Positions 1-6,862 of a DNA stretch of 37,092 nt are shown here, in pieces. The position numbers and the translations under genes were made by a program. The stretch's first letter is position 1, and each line of letters starts with the position of its first letter. The notes beneath the pieces were generated by a model. That model searched no databases. It was not told the origin of the DNA and saw only the letters and a program-made list of their open reading frames with translations. This DNA comes from Synergistaceae bacterium (GTDB lineage Bacteria > Synergistota > Synergistia > Synergistales > Aminobacteriaceae): the NCBI GenBank assembly GCA_017445405.1, contig JAFSUD010000072.1, positions 1-37,092 of the forward strand. Reading direction: 5' to 3'.

Positions 1-100
1 CCTTAGGGCCAAGTGTTACGCCTTCTGTATCTGCTACTTTATCAATTCCCCTGAGCATTGCTCTGCGGGCTTCTTCGTTGAATGAAAGTATCTTTGCCAT
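1..100 (-). CDS. groEL: Chaperonin GroEL, N-terminal fragment
   Basis: This is the first 33 codons of the 60-kDa chaperonin, cut by the window edge. The translation begins [20 protein letters not shown] and continues to a V-T-L-G-P-K stretch, the classic GroEL N-terminus that leads into the ATP-binding equatorial domain. GroEL forms the double-ring folding chamber in the cytoplasm with GroES as its lid. A GGAGG sequence lies about 10 bases before the ATG. The gene follows groES by 21 bases on the same strand, so the two form the usual groESL operon under the CIRCE-controlled promoter upstream of groES. Only the start is visible, so nothing can be said about the rest. Confidence 0.95.
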   Translation of the reverse strand, partial: MAKILSFNEEARRAMLRGIDKVADTEGVTLGPK

Positions 101-121
101 AATCTATTAATTTCCTCCTGC

Positions 122-412
122 TTACTTCTCAATGATTGCTAACACGTCGCGCTCGCTGAATATTACGAGTTCTTCGCCGTCAACAGTAACTTCTGTTCCT
201 GCGTACTTGCTGAAGATTATGCGGTCGCCTACTTTGACCTCGACGGGCTGCTTCTGGCCGTTGTCTAACACTTTGCCTGTGCCTACTGCTATTACTTCGC
301 CTTCTGTGGGCTTCTCTTTTGCTGTATCGGGCAGAACTATTCCGCCTTTGGTCTTCTCTTCGCGTGTCAGAACTTTAACTACTAATCTGTCGCCTAACGG
401 TTTAAGTTTCAT
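122..412 (-). CDS. groES: Co-chaperonin GroES
   Basis: This encodes a 96-residue GroES, the heptameric lid of the GroEL folding chamber. The protein starts [15 protein letters not shown] and ends with V-L-A-I-I-E-K, both typical of the family, and the length matches the usual 94-97 residues. The mobile-loop region (K-T-K-G-G-I-V-L-P) sits at about residues 19-27. I chose the ATG at 412 instead of a further upstream in-frame start at 442. It matches the family N-terminus and has GGAGG eight bases upstream, whereas the longer version would run through the CIRCE operator. It is followed by groEL, and heat-shock control by HrcA is expected. Confidence 0.97.
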   Translation of the reverse strand: MKLKPLGDRLVVKVLTREEKTKGGIVLPDTAKEKPTEGEVIAVGTGKVLDNGQKQPVEVKVGDRIIFSKYAGTEVTVDGEELVIFSERDVLAIIEK

Positions 413-431
413 GTTAATAACCTCCTGCTTA

Positions 432-458
432 ATGGCACTCAATTATTTATAGTGCTAA
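432..458. promoter_or_regulatory. CIRCE operator (HrcA binding site) of groESL
   Basis: An inverted repeat ATGGCACTC-N9-TAGTGCTAA lies between the groES promoter and its start codon. The CIRCE consensus is TTAGCACTC-N9-GAGTGCTAA. The left arm has two mismatches and the right arm one, and the 9-base spacer is exact. CIRCE is bound by the HrcA repressor, which keeps groESL off until heat or folding stress. Confidence 0.88.
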
Positions 459-474
459 CTCAATGACGCGCGAA

Positions 475-503
475 ATGATAGCCCCATAGTTTGAAAAAGT
501 CAA
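475..503 (-). promoter_or_regulatory. Sigma-70 promoter of groESL
   Basis: On the minus strand a -35 box TTGACT (503-498) and a -10 box TATCAT (480-475) are separated by exactly 17 bases. The start point would fall just upstream of or within the CIRCE operator, which is the normal arrangement for HrcA repression. Confidence 0.75.
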
Positions 504-550
504 TACATGAATAACGGTAACGCTGAAGAAATAGCTAGAACTACTCAATC

Positions 551-577
551 TTGAAGTAAGGTGCATACACATATAAT
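551..577 (+). promoter_or_regulatory. Probable promoter of the tautomerase operon
   Basis: A TTGAAG hexamer (551-556) and a perfect TATAAT (572-577) lie 33 bases before the first start codon at 610. The spacer is 15 bases, shorter than ideal, so the -35 assignment is uncertain. The -10 is good and this is the only sensible place for a promoter of the plus-strand operon, which is divergent from groESL. Confidence 0.5.
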
Positions 578-609
578 ATAAACCATCTTAGTTCAAGGAG
601 TGATTAATA

Positions 610-801
610 ATGCCGGTGATTACGGTAGAAGCAGGACAGCTCACGAAGGAGCAGAAGGCGGAGCTTGCGCGGGAACTCACAGCGTCAGCCTCAAGGATTA
701 TGGGAGTTCCGGAGCAGGCATTTATTGCGCTCATCAAGGAAAACAGCCCCGACAATATCGGAATCGGAGGAGTGCTTCTCTCTGAGAGGAGGAAATCATG
801 A
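610..801 (+). CDS. 4-oxalocrotonate tautomerase family protein
   Basis: This is a 63-residue member of the 4-oxalocrotonate tautomerase family. Such proteins use the N-terminal proline, exposed after Met removal, as the catalytic base for keto-enol tautomerisation. The sequence begins M-P-V-I-T-V-E-A-G-Q-L, so Pro1 is present, and the length matches the usual 60-65 residues. An AAGGAG sequence lies ten bases before the ATG. The stop codon overlaps the next gene's start (ATGA at 798-801), so translation is probably coupled. Family members act as hexamers in the cytoplasm. There is no signal peptide, although both downstream partners have one. The substrate cannot be told from sequence, but the neighbour with ABM and CMD domains points to aromatic, quinone or muconolactone-like chemistry. 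Confidence 0.88.
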   Translation: MPVITVEAGQLTKEQKAELARELTASASRIMGVPEQAFIALIKENSPDNIGIGGVLLSERRKS

Positions 802-2204
802 AGATTCTTGTGATGATAATTCTTGCGGTGATGTGTGCGTCGTCAGCATTCGCATATCCAGTAACCGCTCCCGAAGGACACACGCTCAAAGTTCACTGGG
901 CAGTTCTCGAGGCCAAGACGGGCAAGATGTCCGAGATGGCTGCGATAAGTGCCCGGACGGTAGCAAAGTATACCCCTCACGAATCAGGGAGCTACTCACT
1001 CTACGGAGCAATAGACTCAGAAAATCCTGACCTCATGAGAATACTTGAGATCTACGAGGACGAGGCAGCATATCAGGTTCACAGGGACAGCGAAAGTTTT
1101 AAGGCCTTCATTGAGGAACGCAAACCCATTCTCGGGAAGCTGACTATCCTTCCTGTTGACCCGATAGTTCTTGAGCAGAAAGCAGAGGGACGAGGCCGTA
1201 CTGTGTCAATGGCACTCGTTGAGGTGAAGCCGGAATGCATGGACGAGTTCAAGGCGTTGACGGTTCAGGAGTTCACGAGGGCAGTTCGTGATGAAGCCGG
1301 AGTAATGGCACTCTTTGCGACGGCAGAGCAGGGAGACAGGAGCAATTTCGTTCACACGCTGGAGATATTCGCTGACGACGAGGCAAGAGAAAGCTACTTT
1401 GCGTCTGAGAAGTTCAGGGCGTTCAACAGCAAAGCAGCCGGATTAGCGGCATCAATGAGGATAATCACGAACAAACCGGCAAATATAGTGTTAAGCAGAA
1501 AGGGGCTGCATATAAACATGTTAGAGAGTCTGAAGCACACTGACCCGGAGTTTGCGGAGTTCTTCGGGAATTTTGCGTACGGTGAAGTAATCAGGGAGTC
1601 CAAGCTCGACGCGCGCACAAGGTATCTCGCGATTACGGCGACTCTTCTCGGGTGTCAGGGACTCGACGCGTTCAGAGCGATTCTTCCTGAGGCACTCGAC
1701 TCGGGACTCACTCCCTCAGAGGTCAAGGAGGTCATCTATCAGGGCACGGCGTATCTCGGACTTGGCCGGACGTTCCCGTTCATCAAGGCGGCTAATGACG
1801 TGTTCGGGGCGAGAGGCATAACTCTTCCTCTTCCTGATGCATCGACGACAACTCCAGAGGACAGAGTCGAGAAAGGGAATCAGGCACAGGTCGACATATT
1901 CGGCGAGGGCATGAGAGGCTTCCAGAACGGCGGACAAATTAACCGCTGGCTTGCCGGAAACTGCTTCGGAGACTACTACACGCGCAAGGGTCTCACGCTT
2001 CGTGAGCGCGAGATGATTACGTTCTGCTATATCGCTGCTCAGGGAGGATGCGAGCCTCAGCTCACCGCACACGCAAAGGGAAATATGAACATGGGCAACG
2101 ACAAAGAATTTTTGCTTGACGTGGTGTCTCAGTGCGTGCCGTACATAGGCTACCCGAGAAGCCTCAACGCAATAACCTGCATAAATAAGGCGGCGGAACA
2201 ATGA
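798..2204 (+). CDS. Exported protein with two ABM and two carboxymuconolactone-decarboxylase domains
   Basis: This 468-residue protein starts with a signal peptide (about residues 1-19, hydrophobic core then S-A-F-A-Y). Two ABM-like ferredoxin-fold domains follow (roughly 30-118 and 136-226), each with the L-E-I-Y/F-x-D-x-E-A hallmark. Two CMD/AhpD-like helical domains come next (roughly 245-335 and 365-460). The first CMD domain has a single Cys (G-C-Q-G) and the second has G-G-C-E-P-Q-L-T-A-H, so neither shows the AhpD CxxC pair. ABM domains oxidise or bind quinol-type substrates, and CMD domains act on muconolactones or in peroxide reduction. The fused, exported arrangement suggests a small-molecule or redox enzyme outside the cytoplasm. 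The start is supported by GAGGAGGAAATC before the ATG. It overlaps its neighbours by 4 bases on both sides. Substrate unknown. Confidence 0.8.
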   Translation: MKILVMIILAVMCASSAFAYPVTAPEGHTLKVHWAVLEAKTGKMSEMAAISARTVAKYTPHESGSYSLYGAIDSENPDLMRILEIYEDEAAYQVHRDSESFKAFIEERKPILGKLTILPVDPIVLEQKAEGRGRTVSMALVEVKPECMDEFKALTVQEFTRAVRDEAGVMALFATAEQGDRSNFVHTLEIFADDEARESYFASEKFRAFNSKAAGLAASMRIITNKPANIVLSRKGLHINMLESLKHTDPEFAEFFGNFAYGEVIRESKLDARTRYLAITATLLGCQGLDAFRAILPEALDSGLTPSEVKEVIYQGTAYLGLGRTFPFIKAANDVFGARGITLPLPDASTTTPEDRVEKGNQAQVDIFGEGMRGFQNGGQINRWLAGNCFGDYYTRKGLTLREREMITFCYIAAQGGCEPQLTAHAKGNMNMGNDKEFLLDVVSQCVPYIGYPRSLNAITCINKAAEQ

Positions 2205-3559
2205 GAGCGTTAATGATTCTTGCGGTGCTGATGATTACGGCATCATGCGCATGTGCTGACTCGGTGAGAGGCTACAGCGATTTTGTGCTCGTCAAGGGCG
2301 GAAAATTCATGATGGGCAGTCCCGAGTCGGAGAACTGGAGGAGCAGCGACGAGACTCAGCACGAGGCAACAGTCGGCGATTTCTGGATTGCACGCTACGA
2401 AGTTACGCAGAGTGAGTACAGTGAACTCATGCACGACAACCCGTCGACGTTTCGCGGAGACAGACTGCCGGTCGAGAATGTTACGTGGCTCGAGGCAGTG
2501 AGATTCTGCAACGCCAAGAGTGAAGCTGAGGGACTGACTCCCGTCTACAGAATCGAGGGCGCAAAAGTTACGTGGGACATGTCGGCTGACGGCTACAGGC
2601 TGCCCACAGAGGCCGAGTGGGAATACGCGTGCAGAGCCGGGACAACTACACCCTTCAACCTCGAGCACTCGATCGGTGCTGACGAAGCAAACTTTTACGG
2701 ACATTACCCATACGAGATAGAGGAGAACTATTTCTCGCAGCAGAAGCTCTCCACAAAGCCGGGCATCTATCGCGGAGAGACGGTCGAGGTCGGGAGCTTC
2801 ACGCCGAACAAGCTCGGACTCTACGACATGCACGGGAACGTCGGCGAGTGGTGCTGGGACATCTATGCAGAGTACGACTCATCGCTCCCTACAGGCCCGG
2901 AGTCAGGGACACGCAGAGTGAACCGCGGCGGAGGCTGGAATGACTTTGCGAAGAATATGCGGAGTGCGTACCGTGCTGCAGCTCCTCAGGAACGCAGACT
3001 CTACAACGTCGGCTTCAGGCTTGCGAGAGGTGCAGTCGGGACGGGAGTCGTCGCGAGTGAGGCTGTGCAGGAAGAATCACGTAAGGGCGGCAAAGTGTTA
3101 ATTGCTTACTTCACGTGGAGCGGTAACACTCAGGGAATCGCCTACGAGATTCAGAAGCAGACGGGAGCAGACATTTTCGAGATAGTCCCCGAGCCAGCAT
3201 ACTCCGAGAGCTACAACACAGTGCTTCGCGAGGCACAGAGAGACCAGAGGAGACAGGCACGCCCGAAATTGAGAAAACATATTGCTAACTTTGCGGATTA
3301 TGACGTTATCATGCTCGGCTATCCTAACTGGTGGGCAAGTATCCCGATGCCGATTGCGTCATTCTTGGAGGAGTACGACTTCACAGGGAAAACGATAATG
3401 CCGTTCTGTTCGCACGGAGGCGGAAGGTTCGGGCAGACGCTCACAGCAATAGCCAAGCTCGCACCTAAAGCGCACATTGCTGAAGGATTATCCGTTCATT
3501 ACTCTGGAGGCGGAAGGCTAAAGGAGGATATCGCGAAGTGGTTAGCCGCTGAAAAGTAG
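2201..3559 (+). CDS. Exported FGE-sulfatase-fold domain fused to a flavodoxin domain
   Basis: This 452-residue protein has a signal peptide (residues 1-19, A-C-A then D-S; a weak lipobox-like T-A-S-C also occurs). A formylglycine-generating-enzyme-like domain follows (about 27-277), with G-G-x-F-M-M-G-S, Y-E-V-T, G-Y-R-L-P-T-E-A-E-W-E-Y and D-M-H-G-N-V-G-E-W. The C-terminal flavodoxin domain (about 298-452) begins V-L-I-A-Y-F-T-W-S-G-N-T, the FMN-phosphate loop, and has G-Y-P-N-W-W. The FGE part lacks the paired catalytic cysteines of true sulfatase-modifying enzymes: the equivalent stretch reads N-R-G-G-G-W-N-D-F. It therefore probably binds ligand or does other chemistry. Its start overlaps the previous stop by 4 bases. 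An exported flavodoxin joined to an FGE fold is unusual and suggests extracytoplasmic electron transfer. Confidence 0.82.
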   Translation: MRALMILAVLMITASCACADSVRGYSDFVLVKGGKFMMGSPESENWRSSDETQHEATVGDFWIARYEVTQSEYSELMHDNPSTFRGDRLPVENVTWLEAVRFCNAKSEAEGLTPVYRIEGAKVTWDMSADGYRLPTEAEWEYACRAGTTTPFNLEHSIGADEANFYGHYPYEIEENYFSQQKLSTKPGIYRGETVEVGSFTPNKLGLYDMHGNVGEWCWDIYAEYDSSLPTGPESGTRRVNRGGGWNDFAKNMRSAYRAAAPQERRLYNVGFRLARGAVGTGVVASEAVQEESRKGGKVLIAYFTWSGNTQGIAYEIQKQTGADIFEIVPEPAYSESYNTVLREAQRDQRRQARPKLRKHIANFADYDVIMLGYPNWWASIPMPIASFLEEYDFTGKTIMPFCSHGGGRFGQTLTAIAKLAPKAHIAEGLSVHYSGGGRLKEDIAKWLAAEK

Positions 3560-3568
3560 CGCGTTAAT

Positions 3569-3604
3569 GATTCCGTACCTGTTCACTACATCGGGTACGG
3601 AATC
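3569..3604. terminator. Convergent hairpin between opposing genes, possible bidirectional terminator
   Basis: A perfect 11-base-pair inverted repeat, GATTCCGTACC (3569-3579) with GGTACGGAATC (3594-3604), has a 14-base loop. It sits between the plus-strand fusion gene (ends 3559) and the minus-strand DprA-like gene, whose last codons it covers. There is no U-tract on either side, so it may be a weak terminator or an RNA-stabilising 3' end. Confidence 0.45.
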
Positions 3605-4524
3605 TCCATCTGTCCTGGTCGTATGTATGGCCTCGTTATGTCCCCGTCCCAATCATTGCCTATCGGAACAGCTCCCATACTGATTAATGCCATGCTGCCC
3701 TCTGATGAAGTGTCCCTGCAGAATAACGGACAATATTTATTCTTCAGGTTCTCGGCTGCTCCAGACCATGTAACGCTGTCCTTCATCTCAGCTCTTACAA
3801 CAACTGCTGCTTCCGACTGCGCATAGATATACCTGCTCACTGACACTGCGCACTCAGAGTCAAAGTCAGCTCCCGGTATTGCTTCGGAGAGCACGAGCCT
3901 TCTTCCTGACGCGATCGAGTCCTTCACGTCCTTTCTCCTGATGAGCGCAGAGAGTCCTCCCGCAATGTACTCGATCACCGGCCATCCTTCAGTGAGTGCA
4001 GTCTGCACCACAAGAGACTCTGCTCCCTCTCCTCCCCCTGATGCCACGCCCAAACGTCTGGCGCATGTCTTCCTGACTGCCCGGCGCGTGAACCTCGAGT
4101 CGTCATCGTCAATTTCCTGCGGGCCTGTGAAGCCGACGACCCGGAGTCCGAGTATCTGCATATCTCCGGCGCAGTAGAACAATGGTGGGCATTTTTGGCC
4201 GAGTTTGCGTTTGAGCTGCAAAGGGTATGCATGATCCGCCCTCGTGTAAACGCTTATTCCTTCAGCAGCGTAACGGTGAAGCTCGGCGAAGAGTCCTGCG
4301 CTCCTGTCAGTGAGGCGGAGTAATCTTTGTGCGTATTCCTCAGACAGGCCAAGCTCAGACATGAAGCTGTGTGCGGAGAAATTCAGGAGATTGCGCGGCT
4401 CGAGTCTGCGGGCCATCAATTTTTCGGCTAGTCCGCTCCACTCTGAGGGCTTCAGGGGATTGATGCCTTCCGTGATGCATAACTGGCTGCAGAATATCAC
4501 TATCGCCTGTGAATTTGCGTTCAT
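3586..4524 (-). CDS. DprA/Smf-like (SLOG Rossmann fold) protein paired with RecQ-PRTase
   Basis: This 312-residue protein resembles DNA-processing protein DprA. A helical N-terminal part (about 1-95, with HhH-like L-G-L-S-E-E-Y) is followed by Y-P-L-Q-L (100-104), P-P-L-F-Y-C-A-G-D (113-121), the Rossmann strand V-V-G-F-T-G (129-134) and S-G-G-G-E-G-A-E (162-169). The last corresponds to the S-G-g-A-x-G-I-D loop of DprA. True DprA loads RecA on incoming single-stranded DNA. This version is diverged, with G-E-G-A-E in place of A-x-G-I-D, and has no obvious C-terminal winged-helix domain. It starts 3 bases after the stop of the RecQ-PRTase gene with a GGAG just before it, so the two are translationally coupled. 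Whether it serves DNA repair, competence or phage defence cannot be read from sequence. Confidence 0.75.
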   Translation of the reverse strand: MNANSQAIVIFCSQLCITEGINPLKPSEWSGLAEKLMARRLEPRNLLNFSAHSFMSELGLSEEYAQRLLRLTDRSAGLFAELHRYAAEGISVYTRADHAYPLQLKRKLGQKCPPLFYCAGDMQILGLRVVGFTGPQEIDDDDSRFTRRAVRKTCARRLGVASGGGEGAESLVVQTALTEGWPVIEYIAGGLSALIRRKDVKDSIASGRRLVLSEAIPGADFDSECAVSVSRYIYAQSEAAVVVRAEMKDSVTWSGAAENLKNKYCPLFCRDTSSEGSMALISMGAVPIGNDWDGDITRPYIRPGQMEIPYPM

Positions 4525-4527
4525 CTC

Positions 4528-6588
4528 TCACATCTCCGAACTGTCCGCAAGCGCAAAAGGGTAGACTTCTTTACAGCCCCGCTCCATCAGCTTGTAGCCG
4601 CAGACCGTCATTGTCCATCCGGAGTCTATAACGTCATCGAGCAGGATAACTTTGTGAGGCATTTTTACCCTCTTGACGGAAAAAGAGTTCATTGCGTTCC
4701 GGCATTGGTGAGCACTGTTCTTCATGGCTTTCTGAGGAGCTGCCTCGCTCTTGGCCAGAAGGTCAGCAACATTCATATTCATCTTTACTGCGAGTCTGCC
4801 TGCAAAATTCCTGACAGCCTCAGACCTCAGAGACGGCACGAACGCAAGATGCCTCACGCTTTGCTCATGAACTAACCGTCTCAGAATACAGGCTGCACGT
4901 TCAAGCAGTTCATCACAGAATCTCCCTGATAATAACCTGCCGTCCATGACCATTTCGCCGTAGCCTGAGTCGCCGTACCTTGAGAGGCACAGCCCCTTTT
5001 TGCAGACATAAGCAATGTTCTTGTAATCAGGCCACTTTATGCGCGGATAAATTTCCATAAGCTGCTCGTTTATGTAGTCCGCAGCAATATCTACTGTTTC
5101 CTGATGAAGCGTAAGGCCGGGATATACATGTCCGCCAGTGCAGTTGAGGCACTTTCCGCAGTCGTGCTTCTCCTGGTCGTCGAGGCAGTTTACGGCGTAT
5201 CTGCTGTAACACTTTTTTGTGGCTGCGAACTTCTGCATCTGCCTCATCTCCTGCCTGCGTATCCGTGTGATTTCCCGGTAACGTGCCCTGTCATAGAAAA
5301 ATTGTCTTGGTGAGGCGTAATAAAGTGCTCCTTCTTTGTAGATAAGACCGTCATTCTGAAGAAAGGATAATGCTTTCTCAATTCTTGCTCTCCTGCAGTT
5401 CACAGCAGCCTCAATATCGCTGAACTTGATTCCCTCTCTGTCGGATATTGCCTGATATATGCTCCGGCTCTCGCGCTCAGTAGGAAATGCGCTCTCTATG
5501 AAGTAGTTATTTATCATCACGTCCTCGTACCCTCCGGTCATGAGGAATGCGTATGCGTCGCTTATGTTTCGTCCTGCCCTCCCTATCTGCTGGTAATACA
5601 GAACTATATTTGAAGGTGCCTGATAGTGAATCACAAATGTAATATCTCCCTTGTCGTAGCCCATCCCTAATTTCACGGTCGCTATTATTGCCTTGATCCT
5701 GTTAGCCTGAAATCTCCTGATTGCTTCGTCGTTGAGGCTGTCATCGTTGCCGGAATAATAGGGCATAGTCTTAAGCCCGTAAAGGCTGAGAAAGTTTGAG
5801 AGTTCCTGACAGTCTCCGCGCGTAAGGCAGTAGATTATCCCTGTGCCGGGAAGTTTGTTCAGATTCTCGAGAAGCCAGGCATAACGTTTAGCTTTAGTGT
5901 CGAGCCTGAGAATGTCAATGTGTAATGATTCACGTGTGAGCTTTCCACGGGAGACTGTTACGTCATTGCCTAGCTGATGCCTGAGGTCATTGACGACGCG
6001 GTCATTTGCCGTAGCAGTTACAGCGAGGACTGCGACGTTCGGAGGCATTTGGGCAATAACTTTCCCGAGCTTGCCGTACTCGAGCCTGAAGTCGTGCCCC
6101 CAGTCAGAAATGCAGTGAGCTTCATCAATGACGAACAGCCCGACTCTTATTCTTGGCAGCACCGACTGAATATCTGGTGAGAACAGTGTTTCAGGAGTTA
6201 CGAACACCAGATCAAGTTCATCATCAATCATGCTGTCAATAATTTCTGCGCGCCTGTCCCGTGTTGTGCTGTTGAGTATGTCGCACTTGAGATTCAGTCT
6301 TTCAGCCATATCACGCTGATTCTCCATAAGGACAATCAAGGGGCTTACTACCATAGTCAATCCCTTTTCTTTCTGCCGGAGGAGCTTAGAGCAGATGAAG
6401 TAGACGAGACTTTTTCCCCAGCCTGTACGCTGAACTACGAGAGTTCTTTTGCCCTTCATGACTGCCTCAATAGCTTCATACTGTCCTTTGCGGAACACTG
6501 CATCTTTGCCATAGCTATGGCGCAACACTTTAGAAGCGTAGTTATAGATGCGTCCGTCAGTAATGTGATATTTTGCGGCCAAGCGCAT
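4528..6588 (-). CDS. RecQ-family helicase fused to a C-terminal phosphoribosyltransferase-like domain
   Basis: This 686-residue protein has a complete RecQ core: Walker A T-G-W-G-K-S (55-60), D-E-A-H (155-158), T-A-T-A (191-194) and Q-I-G-R-A-G-R (334-340). The RecQ zinc site has Cys at 460, 468, 477, 480 and 483. In place of an HRDC domain, the C-terminus (about 560-686) carries a PRTase-like domain with the ribose-phosphate-binding motif V-I-L-L-D-D-V-I-D-S-G-W-T (647-659). I chose the ATG at 6588 because AAGGAG lies six bases upstream; an earlier in-frame start at 6675 would run into the duplicated ccdA 5' region. RecQ enzymes unwind DNA 3'-5'. The PRTase part may bind PRPP or nucleotides. 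The partner is the DprA-like gene immediately downstream. Confidence 0.85.
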   Translation of the reverse strand: MRLAAKYHITDGRIYNYASKVLRHSYGKDAVFRKGQYEAIEAVMKGKRTLVVQRTGWGKSLVYFICSKLLRQKEKGLTMVVSPLIVLMENQRDMAERLNLKCDILNSTTRDRRAEIIDSMIDDELDLVFVTPETLFSPDIQSVLPRIRVGLFVIDEAHCISDWGHDFRLEYGKLGKVIAQMPPNVAVLAVTATANDRVVNDLRHQLGNDVTVSRGKLTRESLHIDILRLDTKAKRYAWLLENLNKLPGTGIIYCLTRGDCQELSNFLSLYGLKTMPYYSGNDDSLNDEAIRRFQANRIKAIIATVKLGMGYDKGDITFVIHYQAPSNIVLYYQQIGRAGRNISDAYAFLMTGGYEDVMINNYFIESAFPTERESRSIYQAISDREGIKFSDIEAAVNCRRARIEKALSFLQNDGLIYKEGALYYASPRQFFYDRARYREITRIRRQEMRQMQKFAATKKCYSRYAVNCLDDQEKHDCGKCLNCTGGHVYPGLTLHQETVDIAADYINEQLMEIYPRIKWPDYKNIAYVCKKGLCLSRYGDSGYGEMVMDGRLLSGRFCDELLERAACILRRLVHEQSVRHLAFVPSLRSEAVRNFAGRLAVKMNMNVADLLAKSEAAPQKAMKNSAHQCRNAMNSFSVKRVKMPHKVILLDDVIDSGWTMTVCGYKLMERGCKEVYPFALADSSEM

Positions 6589-6618
6589 TACTCCTTTCTG
6601 AATGTGTATGAGTGCTAT

Positions 6619-6624
6619 ATTATA
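6619..6624 (-). promoter_or_regulatory. Possible -10 box of the recQ-dprA operon
   Basis: A perfect TATAAT on the minus strand lies about 30 bases before the chosen RecQ start. The hexamer 17 bases upstream (TATTCA) is a poor -35. The same AT-rich block also serves the remnant copy of the ccdA promoter on the plus strand, so direction is uncertain. Confidence 0.35.
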
Positions 6625-6649
6625 AGAAATTTTCAAAGGAGTGAATATT

Positions 6650-6810
6650 GTGATAAGCAGTATATTTAGATTCATGTATTCATCAGGAGCAATGAAGTAT
6701 ATAGGTGCGTTTCTTTGAGGAGCAGCGAGCGGGTAATTCCGAGTCTCTGCGGAGTATCTGCCGTGCCGTTAGCTGTGTGCTATGACGATAACACATATAA
6801 CCCTTCGCAT
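6650..6810 (+). pseudogene. Decayed 5' copy of the ccdA-like gene
   Basis: The upstream copy of the duplicated segment starts with GTG at 6650 (TTG in the intact gene) after AAGGAG. It reads M-I-S-S-I-F-R-F-M-Y-S-S-G-A-M-K-Y-I-G-A-F-L and stops at TGA 6716-6718, where the intact gene has TGG. A GG insertion near 6730 breaks the frame again. Only the N-terminal region is present. If translated it would give a 22-residue peptide. Confidence 0.8.
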
Positions 6811-6825
6811 CTGAATGTGTATGAG

Positions 6826-6834
6826 TGCTATATT
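6826..6834 (+). promoter_or_regulatory. Extended -10 promoter of the ccdA-like gene
   Basis: TGCTATATT fits the extended -10 form (TGn before the hexamer) and is followed about 28 bases later by the TTG start, with AGGAG between. No clear -35 is seen. The identical motif occurs at 6613-6621 in the decayed upstream copy, so transcription may begin at either. Confidence 0.45.
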
Positions 6835-6862
6835 ATGAGAAATTTTCAGAGGAGTGAATATT

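Noticed and set aside
2243..2833. Long open frame opposite the FGE-flavodoxin gene
   Set aside because: The sense frame encodes two recognisable domains; the antisense frame has no family features and no ribosome-binding site.
2201..3559. Sulfatase-activating (formylglycine-generating) enzyme
   Set aside because: The catalytic Cys pair is missing and no sulfatase gene is nearby.
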